From positions 868,001 through 932,000 of the forward strand of contig NZ_CP170554.1 of NCBI RefSeq assembly GCF_042701255.1: 64,000 bases of DNA, in the 5' to 3' direction. Numbering within the stretch: the stretch's first letter is position 1; every line of letters begins with the position of its first letter. The notes beneath the pieces are model-generated. The model searched no databases. It was not told the origin of the DNA and saw only the letters and a list, made by a program, of their open reading frames with translations. The DNA is from Tahibacter sp042701255. Its GTDB lineage: Bacteria > Pseudomonadota > Gammaproteobacteria > Xanthomonadales > Rhodanobacteraceae. Made by a program: the position numbers and the translations under genes. Below are positions 1 to 9,327 of this stretch, one piece after another.

Positions 1-305
1 ATCGCGAGGGTCAGCGCACCGAAATCGTAGAAATTCGCGCTGACGGCGCAGTCCAGGGTTTCGCCGTCGAGCTCCAGGCTCAGCCCGGACAGCGGCAAGG
101 TCAGCGGCGGATTGCCGAACGTCACGGCCTTGTCCGGCGTCGCGGCAAGCCGCGCGCGGCTGCCGCTGCTGCCTTCCACATTCGCGCACAGCGCTTCCAG
201 CCGAACGAGGTCGGTCGCATAGGCGATGTCGAACAGGCGCTGCACGACGATGCTGCCCTGGCGTATGACGACGTCGCCAGACGTCGGCGGAGATGGCTGC
301 GTCAT
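1..305 (-). CDS. Hypothetical protein, N-terminal part (runs off the window)
   Basis: An open minus-strand frame begins with ATG at 303-305 and continues for 101 codons to the window edge without a stop. The protein begins MTQPSPPTSGDVVIRQ and contains a segment reading FDIAYATDLVRLEAL, then a beta-rich stretch ending in NFYDFGALTLA. There is no signal peptide or membrane segment in the visible part. I do not recognise the family. The 260 bases upstream, up to the end of the MBL gene at 566, hold no other gene and should contain its promoter. The coding call rests on the long open frame, GC-rich third positions and codon use like that of the neighbours. Confidence 0.65.
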   Translation of the reverse strand, partial: MTQPSPPTSGDVVIRQGSIVVQRLFDIAYATDLVRLEALCANVEGSSGSRARLAATPDKAVTFGNPPLTLPLSGLSLELDGETLDCAVSANFYDFGALTLA

Positions 306-565
306 GCCTGCTCTCGGAAAGGAAGGCGGCGGTGTGACCTTGGTCGTTGCGCGATCCGTCCACACCGCGGACGCACTATGCACCGCGCGCGGTAACACGC
401 CTGTGACGGCGGCGCGGGATCGCGTCGCCGTCGTCCGATCACGGAACCTGTCGTTGCATCATTCCGTCGCGCAACGGCCGGGGCCGATCCGCACCGCGAG
501 CGGGTTTGGTCGCCACTGGACGCCGCCCGCTCAGGTCGAACTCCAACGCATCCCGCGCGACGGAA

Positions 566-2309
566 TCACTGCACTTCGACGTCGACCCAGAGCCCGTCGT
601 CGCCGGGCGCGACGCGCCGCAGCGCACCGCTGGCCTTGCGGAAGCGCGGATCGACGGTGCCTGTCCTGAGCCATGCATCGTCGGCGCGGATCACGCGGCC
701 GTCGGCGCGCTTCTCCAGATCATCGAGGATGCCGCGGAACGGCATCTCGCCCCATTTCACGCGCTTCGCGTCGATCTCGTTGGTCGGCACGAATGCGGCG
801 AAGTCGGGATCGCTCATGAGCTGCAGTCCCTTGCTCTTGGCCGTCGCGTTCCGGCTGCCGTGATGGCCGACCTTGTAGTAGACGACGCGCGACAGCAGCT
901 CCGGGCCGCTCACACTCTTGCCGTCCACGTTCCATTTCAGATCCTGCCAGCTGAGCCAGTTGCCGATCTGCGCGTCGGCGGCGAACAGCAGCACGCGGCC
1001 GCTGTCGACGAACTCGAACGCGAGCACGAGACTGGAATTGTTGGTGCGGTCGTCGAGCTGCATCGCGAGGTCGGCGCTCGCACCGAGCCAGTCGCCGTCG
1101 ATGCGCCGCCAGCGTTGATCGTTCGTCGGCTTGCCGTCGACCACGGTTGCGCTGCCGTCGGCCGCATAGACGTCGCGCACGAGGCGGCGCAGCGCGGCGT
1201 CGTCGCCGTCGGTGGTCTGGCCGCTGCCCATCGCATCGTCGAGCGCAAGGCCGAGGTTCGGATCGAACGGCGCCAGCGTGTCGGCGGCGCAGACGTCGTC
1301 GGGACCGAGCGCCTGGTCCAGCGAGGCGACGGCCGCCGCCGCGGCGTACATTTCGCTCGTGCGTTCGCGTATCGAGAAATAGCTCGTGTCGCGCGGCGGC
1401 CCGAGCACGTAGATGCGCAGATTTCCGAGCCCGTCGGGCTGCAACGCGTCTGCCGACGGTTCCAGGTATTTCACGCCCTCGGTGTTCAGCGCTGCGCCGG
1501 CATCGCGCCGCGGCGCGGACTTTCTCGCCTTTCGCGCCGAACTGGAAACCGAGCAGCGCCTGCAGGCCGCTGCGCACGCCATTCATGTTCGCGTCCAGCG
1601 CGCTCATGCCGTCCAGACGCAGGCTCGCGCGTTGCAGCGCAGACAGCGCCTTGCCCTTGAACTGGTCGAACTCGCGTGCCTGGGCGTCGCGGGCATTCTC
1701 GGTCCAGGCCATCCAGACTTCGCCGACGTCGATGCCGGCGAAGTGTTCCGCCGCGGTCGAGAAACCGGAAACGTGATCCCAGTGCTCGTGCGTGATCACG
1801 AGCACGTCGATGCGCTGCGTCGTCCTGGCGATGTCGGCGACGATCGCGTCCATGGTCGTCGTCGCGTCCGGCACCGAACTGTGCAGACCGCAGTCGATCA
1901 GCATGTACCAAGGGTCGCCGTCGTCCTTGACGAAGCGCAGCAGATGGCAGTCGCCGATGCCCTGGCAATAGTGGCGGATGAAGACCGGTGCTGCGTCGCC
2001 GCGTCGTAACGCGGTGGTTTTCTTCGCCGCACCGCGCCGGGTTGCCGCCGCCTTGGCCGGCGTCCGCTTCGTTGCGGTTTTCTTCGCTGCGGTCGTGCGC
2101 GTTGCGGCTTTCTTCGCCGCGGCCTTCGTCGCCGTCTTGCGGACGACGGTTTTCTTCGCCGCGGCCTTGCGCGGCGCGGCCTTTTTCACGGCCGCCTTCT
2201 TGCCCGCGGTCTTCTTTGCGACGGCGGTCCTGGCTGCTGCGGTGCGCGTCGCGCTGCGGCGCGTGGAAGTGGCCGCGACGCGGCGCGGCGTTTCGCTGCG
2301 CTCATTCAT
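566..2309 (-). pseudogene. ComEC-like metallo-beta-lactamase-fold protein with Lys/Ala-rich N-terminal tail (frameshifted)
   Basis: The protein is about 580 residues if the frame is restored. Residues 19-100 are a low-complexity tail of KKAA, RKTA and KRTPAK blocks resembling histone H1/AlgP tails, so nucleic-acid or polyanion binding is possible. The MBL domain starts near residue 108; HEHWDH at 174-179 is the HxHxDH metal motif, and the C-terminal part has KVGHHGSRNAT, typical of ComEC-type MBL proteins. The frame breaks within about 1503-1520, in a CG-rich run: the upstream half ends in frame around EKVRAAA and the downstream half resumes at DAGAALNTEG. The total length implies one extra base. 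The start MNERSETP overlaps the upstream protease stop by 8 bases, indicating translational coupling. ComEC-like MBL proteins outside competence loci often occur beside proteases in conflict-type operons. Sequencing error and genuine inactivation cannot be told apart here. Confidence 0.75.
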
Positions 2310-5300
2310 TGTCCTGTCCTCGATAACCCGCATGCAGCAGCGCGAACGGTTCGCGCTGCTCGCGGCCGAAGTAGAGTTCGCGCATCGCGAAGCCGGTCGC
2401 GCCGCCGGCGTAGCGGCGCTGGCGTTCGAGCCGGCTCGCGCTGCCGCAGTGCTTGACGATGCAGTAGCGGATCGCTTCGTGGTTCTTGCGCGGATCGACG
2501 ATCAGGGTCGCGCCGCCGCGGAACCAGAACCAGCCGTTGGCGAGATCCTTGCCGTCCAGCGCCGCGGGGCGACGCTGGTTCAGCACGATGACGACGTCGG
2601 TGCGGAATGAACCGTCGGCCGCGATGCGGCGCGCCGGACGGACGCTGTGCACTTCGAAATTCGTGCGCCGCGATGTATCGGGCCGGGTGACGACGTTGCC
2701 GTCCTCGTCGTACTTGGGAATGTCGGGCAGCAGGCCGAGCTCGGCGCAGACCGCCGGGTCCTTGGCGATGGCCGCGTTGAGCACGCTCCAGAGCGCCTTG
2801 GTATTGCGCTTGTTCAATTCGTAGATCTCGCTGCGGTCGAGATCGAGATCCCATTTCAGATCGATGTTCCCGAGCGCGGCGACGAGCCAGGCCGGACGCG
2901 GATCGTGCGGCGTGTTCCAGGCCAGGGTTTCCTGCGACACCGTGCGCACGTCGCGCGGCACGATGCCGCGGCGGCGGAATGCTTCCATGAAGGCCGTGCG
3001 GTAGGAACGCGCGTCGTCGGCGACGATGTCCAGGTCGGCCGTGATCAGCGCGCGCAGGTATTCGCCGAACGTGATGTCGACCGGCGGGCAGTAGTCGAGC
3101 GCGCGGATGCAGATGTGCAGTACCTGGCGCGCGACCTTGCAGGTCTCGCGGGTCAGACGCTGGACGAGGTCCGGATGCAGGTGGCCCTGCGGCAGCACGC
3201 CGCTGCCGGCCGTGGCGATGCGGATCAGCGAGTCGGTGCGCCGCGCGACGATGCGCCGGAACGCGTCGTAGACCGCATAGACCAGCACCGAGCCGAGATC
3301 GTGCGTTTCCAGGCTTTCGTCGTAACGCAGCTTGCTCGCGGCGTCGCTGACGTAGTTGCGCAGCGGACCGCTGCGGCTCGTGCCTTCGCCGAACTGGCGC
3401 GCGAGACCGCCGAGCAGGTCAGAAGCGGCGAGGTCGTGGCCGACGCGCGCGATCTCGAAGCGCACGAGCTCGGTCACGGTGAAGTGCTGGAACAGCGCGA
3501 CGATGTCGGCGAACGCTTCGTGGAAGGCCGTGACGTCGGGATTCGACGCTTCCTGGAAACGCCGGTGCAGGCCGTCGAGCAGCGCGTGCGACATCTCGTG
3601 CGCGATCACGTCGCTGGACAGGCAGGTGAACACGGTCGAGCCGGCCGTGGTCGTGTCGCCGTCGCGCGAATTGGCCGGGAAATAGCCGAACAGCAGCGCG
3701 ATTTTTTCGGGGCTGTAATAGGCGTTGTCCGCGCGCAATGCGTGCGGATAGATGCGCAGGCGGCGCACCTCGCGATAGTCGGGCTTGCCGCCGGCGGTCG
3801 CGCGCTGACGCGCCCACAGGGCGCGACGGCCGAGCGCACGTTCGAAGTGGCCTATCGTCGTCATCGCGACCGCGTACACCATCTGCTGGTGGAACTGCGG
3901 ATTGCCTTCCGACGGCGCCCAGCCGTCCTGCGCGAGCAGGATGGGATCGTTGAGATCGACCGGGTCATAGGCCTTGTTCGAGGCCGGATCGACGTCGACG
4001 ACTTCGAGGTATTCGCCGATCGGCCCGGGCTGCAGCGGCTGCGCGGCGCTGTGGTCCCAGGGCAGGCGCAGTACGGTTTCGTTGACGTCGGCGAAGTCCA
4101 GGCTGTTGGCGATGCTCGGGTCCAGCGCGTAGACGCGCAGGCGGCGCTCGGGCAGCGGCGGCTTGCGCACTTCGCGCAGCGGCGCCGGCGCGGACGGCCG
4201 CGGCGCATCGTCCAGGCGCACTGCCACGCGGCCGAGCCGGCGTTCGAGCAGCTGGCGCAGCGGCCGCGACGGATTGCCCTGATCGAGCGCTGCTTCGAGA
4301 TAGCGGTTGATCGCGGCCGGCGGAATGTCCTTGGGCGCGCGGTCGGGATCGTCGATGGCCTGGTCGACGGCCGCGTGGCGCTGCGCCATCTGGGTCAGCT
4401 CGAGTTCGAGCATGGCCTGCGGCGCCGACGTGGCGGCCAGGCTGACGCCGCCGCTGCCGAAGATCAGATGCAGCCAGCCCCAGGACGACTCGGCCGGCGG
4501 CAGGCGGGTCAGCGATGCGGCGGCGGCCGGTGCGATCGCCAGGGCATCGAGCGCGCGCAGCACGCCCTGGCCGATGGTCTTGCGCGTCTGCGCCGCGTTC
4601 ATGCGCGGCGTGGTCTTGCCCGCGGCGGCGAACAGCGCCTGGCGCACGGCTTCGACGCGCATCCACAGCTGCGGATACTGCTGCACCTGATCCAGATGCT
4701 GCGCGAGCCACAGTGCGCAGGCCGCGGCGATCTGCGGCGTCGCGGCGGAGGTGCCGGCGCCGTCCATGTCGACGATGTTGGCGCAGCCGAGCTGGGCCCA
4801 GGGTACGTTCGGCGTGTAGGCGCCGAGCGCCGTGTCCATCTTCTCGTCGGGGCCGTAGTTGCCCTGCATCGTGACGCCGCCGAGGTCGGCGTAGGCGCGG
4901 CCGTTGGCCATGACGCCGCAGGCCGCGAGCACGCGCCGCCAGCGCGCCGGAAACACGATCGTCTTTGGCGTGGGCGTATGCGCGAAGTTGTTGCCGCCGG
5001 CCGTGACCATGGTCAGGCCGCGGTCGTAGGCGAGGTTGATCGCATCGACGAGCGCGCTGGACGCCACGCCGCCCATGCTCATCGACAGTACGTGCGCTTC
5101 TTTTTCGACCGCGTAGCCGAAGCCCTGCACCATGGTGCCGGTGCTGAAGCGCACGACGCTGTCGGCGATGCGGATCGGAATGATCTGGGCCTGTGCGGCC
5201 GCGCCGACGAAATTGCGGAAGCCTTCCCAGCCCAGTGCCGTGCCGTCGAGCTTGTTGCCGGCGAGCAGGCTCAGGGTGCCGGTGCCGTGGCCGCGATTGG

Positions 5301-5926
5301 AGACGACCGGCAGATGGCTGGACTGGTCGCTGGCGTCGTCGGGCTTGCCGTCGCCGCTGACGAAGTTGCGCTGCAGCGCGCGCTGCAGATTCACGGGAAG
5401 GGTGCGGTGGTTCGGGTCGTAGCCGGTGTCCAGATGCGCGATGCGGATCTTCGCGAGCTTGTCGCCGACCTGCTGGCGCGCTGCGGCGAGCTGGCTGAAC
5501 GCATCGCCGAAGTTCCAGGCGACGCCCTCGCCCTTGGCCTTGCCGCCGCCGTCGTCCTGATCGTTGAAGCGGCAGGGGTCGGTCGAGGCGAAGCCTTTCG
5601 CGGCCGTGGCATGGCCGGTGTAGCCCCATTGCTGCACGAGATCGGGTTCCACCGCGACGATGCCGCTGCCGGCGCCCGCGGCGAAGGCCTGCGACGCCGA
5701 GCGGACCAGCGCGTGCGCGCGGTCCCAGGGATTTTCCGCGTCGCCGACGGCGCTCATGCGCATCCAGGTCGTTTCGCCTTCGGCGGTCAGGCCGGCGCCG
5801 GGGGGATGGTCGCGCCGGCAGGCTCAGTATCGGTTCGGCCGCGGTGGCCGCAGCGCCCAGGGTATTGCGCGCGGCCGCCAGTGCCTGACCTTTGCCGCGC
5901 ACCTTGACCAGCAGTGCATCGTTCAT
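2302..5926 (-). pseudogene. S8 (subtilisin-like) serine protease fused to an HExxH gluzincin-type metalloprotease (frameshifted near its 5' end)
   Basis: With one base removed from a six-G run at 5800-5805, a 1207-residue protein starts at MNDALLVKVRGKG (ATG 5926, GGAGAG five bases upstream). As it stands, 1153 residues remain open from an ATG at 5763. In that shorter numbering the S8 triad is visible: Asp112 (AHLDTGYD), His159 (NRGHGTGTLS) and Ser339 (GAGTSAATPQ). A second peptidase domain has HEMSH at 722-726 and a likely third zinc ligand Glu749 in FHEAFADIVALF, the HExxH...E layout of gluzincins. No convincing signal peptide or membrane segment is seen, so the protein may be cytoplasmic or exported by a non-Sec route. 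It lies 40 bases after the lectin-like gene and overlaps the MBL gene by 8 bases, forming a three-gene operon. Two protease classes in one polypeptide is unusual. Confidence 0.8.
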
Positions 5927-5966
5927 GGCGTCTCTCCGGTGGTAATCCGGCGGGACCGCGCGCGGC

Positions 5967-6434
5967 TCAGCCGGCGTCGGTATCCGTTCCGGCCAATTCG
6001 GTGACTACGAGATCGAGCTCGCCGCAATTGTTCCAGAATGCGGCATATACGTCATTCGGAAAAACATACAGACGGCCGTCCTGCGGCGCGCGCCAGGGCG
6101 CGCCGTCGCGCGTTTCGCGCGTCCACGGCAGGGCGTGGTCGCGCACGGCGGCGCGCAGGGTTGCGTCGTCGGCGTCGGCCGCACCGATGACGCCGCAGAG
6201 TGCGAACCAGGGCTGGTCGGGACACAGCCGGCGGCGCTCGAACCAGCGCTGCGGTCCCTGCGAGGGATAGCCCTGTGCGTCGGTGACGATGAACCAGTCG
6301 CGCCAGCGGCCCTGCGCGGCCAGCACGTAGCGGCGACCGCCGACGACGTCCAGCACCGCCGTGAAATGCTGCCGCGCCGGCACGCGCAGTTGCACGCGTC
6401 GCGTCGCAGCCGTTGCGGTAACGCTGTCCGGCAT
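5967..6434 (-). CDS. PA-IL (LecA)-like beta-sandwich domain protein
   Basis: This 155-residue protein has the layout of the PA-IL-like galactose-binding beta-sandwich: an N-terminal strand with RVPARQHFTAV, a central GRRYVLAAQGRWRDW segment, a loop with WFALCGVIG, and a C-terminal block with LYVFPNDVYAAFWNNCGEL. In the family the equivalent Asn-Asp and Asn-Asn region lies near the calcium and sugar site; binding by this protein is inference. It has no signal peptide. The gene starts 60 bases after the disrupted permease and ends 40 bases before the dual-protease gene, so it probably leads that operon and could act as its sensor or targeting component. Confidence 0.65.
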   Translation of the reverse strand: MPDSVTATAATRRVQLRVPARQHFTAVLDVVGGRRYVLAAQGRWRDWFIVTDAQGYPSQGPQRWFERRRLCPDQPWFALCGVIGAADADDATLRAAVRDHALPWTRETRDGAPWRAPQDGRLYVFPNDVYAAFWNNCGELDLVVTELAGTDTDAG

Positions 6435-6494
6435 GATCGTGCGCCCGTGTCGAGAAGAAGCCCTACGCCAAGTGCGACAGCCGGCGCGATTCTC

Positions 6495-7444
6495 TCACCC
6501 GTTCGTGACGCTCAATCGCGGATCGAGCCAGCCGCGCAAGGCGTCGACCGCGGCGTTCACAAAAATGACCAGCGCGCCGGCGACGAGCACGACGCCGAGC
6601 ACCAGGGTGTAGTCGCGATTCAGCGCGCCCTGGACGAAATAACGTCCGATGCCGGGAATACCGAAGATCTGCTCGACCACGGCCGAGCCGGTGATCACGG
6701 CGATCAGGGCCGGACTGAGCCAGGCCGCGAGCGGCAGCGCCGCCGCCGGCAAGGCATGCACGAGCAGCAGGCGCGTTTCGCCGTAGCCGCGCGCGCGCGC
6801 GCCGCGCGCAGCCAGTCGCTGGCCAGCGCCTCGCTCATGCTGCTGCGGGTCAGCCGCGCGCACCAGGCCAGATTCGGCAGCATCAGCGCGACGACCGGCA
6901 GCACGCGATAGCGCCAGTCGCCGGCGACCCAGCCGCCGGCCGGCAGCCAGTGCAGCTCGACCGCGAACAGCAGGATCAGCAGCGGCGCGATCACGAACTT
7001 CGGCAAGGCCTGCGCGGCCGCGCCGAGCAGCATCAGCAGGCGATCGAGCCGGCCGCCTTCGCGCGCCGCGGCGGCGACGCCCATCGGTACGCCGAGCATC
7101 AGCGCCAGCAGCAGCGCGAGCCCGCCGAGGCCCGCCGACACCGGCAGGCTGCGTGCGATCAGTTCGTTGACCGTGAAGTCCGGGTACTGGAACGACGGCC
7201 CGAGATCGCCGCGCGCGACGTCGGCGAGATAGGCCAGATACTGCTGCGGCAGGCTGCGGTCCAGCCGATAGCGCTGCGCGAGCTGCGCCTGCACGGCCGG
7301 CGGTGCGGCCTTCTCGCTGTCGAACGGCCCGCCCGGCGCCGCATGCAGCAGCAGGAAGCACAGGGTCACGAGCAGCCACAAGGTGACCAGCGCGGTCAGC
7401 AGCGACCCGGCGAGACGGCGCAGCAGCGCGGCGCGGGCGCTCAT
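6495..7444 (-). pseudogene. Oligopeptide/dipeptide ABC transporter permease, OppB/DppB type (frameshifted)
   Basis: The N-terminal half, MSARAALLRRLAGSLL onward, has the usual first membrane segment, a periplasmic loop with YRLDRSLPQQYLAYL, and the next membrane segments. The C-terminal half carries the EAA-type loop remnant ARGYGETRLLLVHALP followed by VVEQIFGIPGIGRYF, diagnostic of OppB/DppB. The two halves lie in different frames and join in a GC dinucleotide run at about 6786-6802, where two extra bases break the frame. Restored, the protein would be about 315 residues, normal for the family. The start ATG overlaps the stop of the binding-protein gene (ATGA). No OppC, OppD or OppF gene lies beside it, so the transporter would be incomplete even if the frame were intact. 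Confidence 0.8.
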
Positions 7445-9042
7445 GGCGTCGCCGTCGCCGTCGCCGCCGCGTCCCCGGCCCACGACATCCAGCGCGAGGC
7501 ATGCCGGTCCAGCGGGTTTGCGGCGAAACCGCGCAGGCGCGGGTCGACCAGGTGTTTGGACGTATAGAAGTAGATCGGCACGACCGCATCGGCGGCGAGC
7601 AGGCGCGCCTCGGCCCTGGCGATGGCTTCGCGCCGCGCGTCGCCGTCCGGCAGCGCGGCGGCCTCGTGCAGCAGCGCGTCGAAGGCCGCATCGGCGTAGC
7701 CGGTCGTGTTCAGCGGGTTGTCGCTGCCGGAGAACGTCGCGAGGAAATCCAGCGCATCGTTGACGTCGGCGATCCAGCCGCCGCGGAACACCTGGGTGAT
7801 GACGCGCGCGCGGCGGTTCTGCACGAACACCTTCCATTCCTCGTTGCGCAGCACGACGCGCACGCCGAGGGTCTGGCGCCACATCGAGGCGACCGCGAGC
7901 GCGAGTTTGCGATGTACGGTCGAGGTGTTGTAGCGCAGTTCCAGGGTCAGCGGATGCGCCGCGTCGTAGCCGGCCGCGGCGTAATGCGCGCGCGCGGCCG
8001 CTTCGCGCTGCGCGGCCGGCCACTGCGCCGCGGCGACCGCGGGCAGGGCGTGATCGCGCGCGCCCGGCGGCACCACGCTCCAGGCCGGCAGTTCGCCGAG
8101 CCCGGTCACGTAGCGCGTCAGGATCTCGCGATCGATCGCCAGCACCAGGGCGGCGCGCAGCTCCGCGTTGTCGCGCAGCGGCGGCCGCGTCAGGTTCATG
8201 CCGAGCCAGAAGCTGCCGAGATAGGGACTGATGCGCAAGGTGTCGCCGAACTGTGCGCGCAGCGCGGTCAGCGGTTTCGGCGGCACGGTTTCGGTCAGGT
8301 GCAGATCGCCGGCCTGGAAGCGCTTGAGTTCGCTGGACGCGTCTTCGGTCACGACGAAGCGCACGCGTTCGATCGCGACCGCATCGGCCGCATGGAACTT
8401 TGCATTGCGCGCGAGCTCGACGCTGGCCTGCGGCGTCCAGCCGGTCAGCACGTACGCGCCGTTGCCGACGAGACGGCCCGGCCGCGTGTGCTGCGCGCCG
8501 AACTGCGCGACGGCCGGCAGATAGACCGGAAACGCGATCGGCAGCAGCAGGCGGTCGGTCAGGGCGACCGGCTCGCTCAGGCGTATGCGCACGGTGCGCG
8601 GATCGGGCGCGCTGACGCCGAGCGCTTCGGGCGGCTGCGCACCGCTGCCGACGGCGGCCGCGTTCGCGATCGGCCGCAGCAGCGCGGCCATCGGTGCGGC
8701 GGTCTGCGGCGTCAGCGCGCGGCGCAGGCTCGCGACGAACTGCGCGGCGTCCAGCGGCTCGCCGTTGGACCAGTGCAGATCCGCACGCAGGCGGAACTCC
8801 CACTGCAGCCCGTCGTCGGAGCGCGTCCACGACTCGGCCGCGCCGGGCACCACGTTGCCGGCCGCGTCTTCCGTCACCAGACCTTCGTAAAGATCGCGCA
8901 GGATGTTGCCGCAGGCGACTTCCTGGCAGCGGTGCGGATCCAGGGTCGAGGGTTCCGGACCGTTGCCGCGCACGAGCTCCTGCGCGGCGGCGATGCCGGG
9001 CAGCAGCGACAACAGCAGCGGCAGCAGCCGAAATGGACGCAA
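7441..9042 (-). CDS. Extracellular solute-binding protein, family 5 (OppA/DppA type)
   Basis: This is a periplasmic peptide- or nickel-type binding protein of about 533 residues. I chose a TTG at 9040-9042 because it gives a classical signal peptide, MRPFRLLPLLLSLLPGIAAA, directly before the mature start QELVRGNGPEPSTLDP; an ATG at 9234 would give a longer, unlikely N-terminus. Family hallmarks are the GPEPSTLDP opening, NILRDLYEGLVTED, and WEFRLRADLHWSNGEPL. The gene is translationally coupled to the permease. Only these two members of a five-component importer are present, so it may use another locus's permease and ATPases or act as a stand-alone receptor. It is divergent from gshA across about 285 bases. 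Confidence 0.85.
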   Translation of the reverse strand: MRPFRLLPLLLSLLPGIAAAQELVRGNGPEPSTLDPHRCQEVACGNILRDLYEGLVTEDAAGNVVPGAAESWTRSDDGLQWEFRLRADLHWSNGEPLDAAQFVASLRRALTPQTAAPMAALLRPIANAAAVGSGAQPPEALGVSAPDPRTVRIRLSEPVALTDRLLLPIAFPVYLPAVAQFGAQHTRPGRLVGNGAYVLTGWTPQASVELARNAKFHAADAVAIERVRFVVTEDASSELKRFQAGDLHLTETVPPKPLTALRAQFGDTLRISPYLGSFWLGMNLTRPPLRDNAELRAALVLAIDREILTRYVTGLGELPAWSVVPPGARDHALPAVAAAQWPAAQREAAARAHYAAAGYDAAHPLTLELRYNTSTVHRKLALAVASMWRQTLGVRVVLRNEEWKVFVQNRRARVITQVFRGGWIADVNDALDFLATFSGSDNPLNTTGYADAAFDALLHEAAALPDGDARREAIARAEARLLAADAVVPIYFYTSKHLVDPRLRGFAANPLDRHASRWMSWAGDAAATATATP

Positions 9043-9327
9043 CGCGGCTCGCCGTGCCGCGTCCGCCGTGCGGACGCGCGTGACGCAGGCGAAGGTCGAA
9101 TCGCCGCTGCCGCGCGGTGCTGTCAGGATTGTGGGGACTGGCGGCAAGGTGTAAGAAGCCTCGATGCCGGAGATCGCGGGCAAGCTCGCGGCGCGAGTCT
9201 TTCGCGATTCGCCGATCCGGCGCAAGCCGCGCACGCTTCGTCGCGCCGCGGCCGGCCGTGCCGGTTCCCCCCTTTTATCGTCGCCGGCGCCCCAACGTCG
9301 CCGTTCCCTTCAACCTGCGAGCCCCGT

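Noticed and set aside
2647..5907. Long plus-strand open frame opposite the dual-protease gene
   Set aside because: Arg/Ala/Val-rich composition typical of antisense shadows; the minus-strand protein has clear catalytic motifs.
7501..9327. Plus-strand open frame upstream of and in frame with gshA
   Set aside because: It extends gshA by hundreds of residues through the antisense of the binding-protein gene; the conserved ligase domain begins at 9328.
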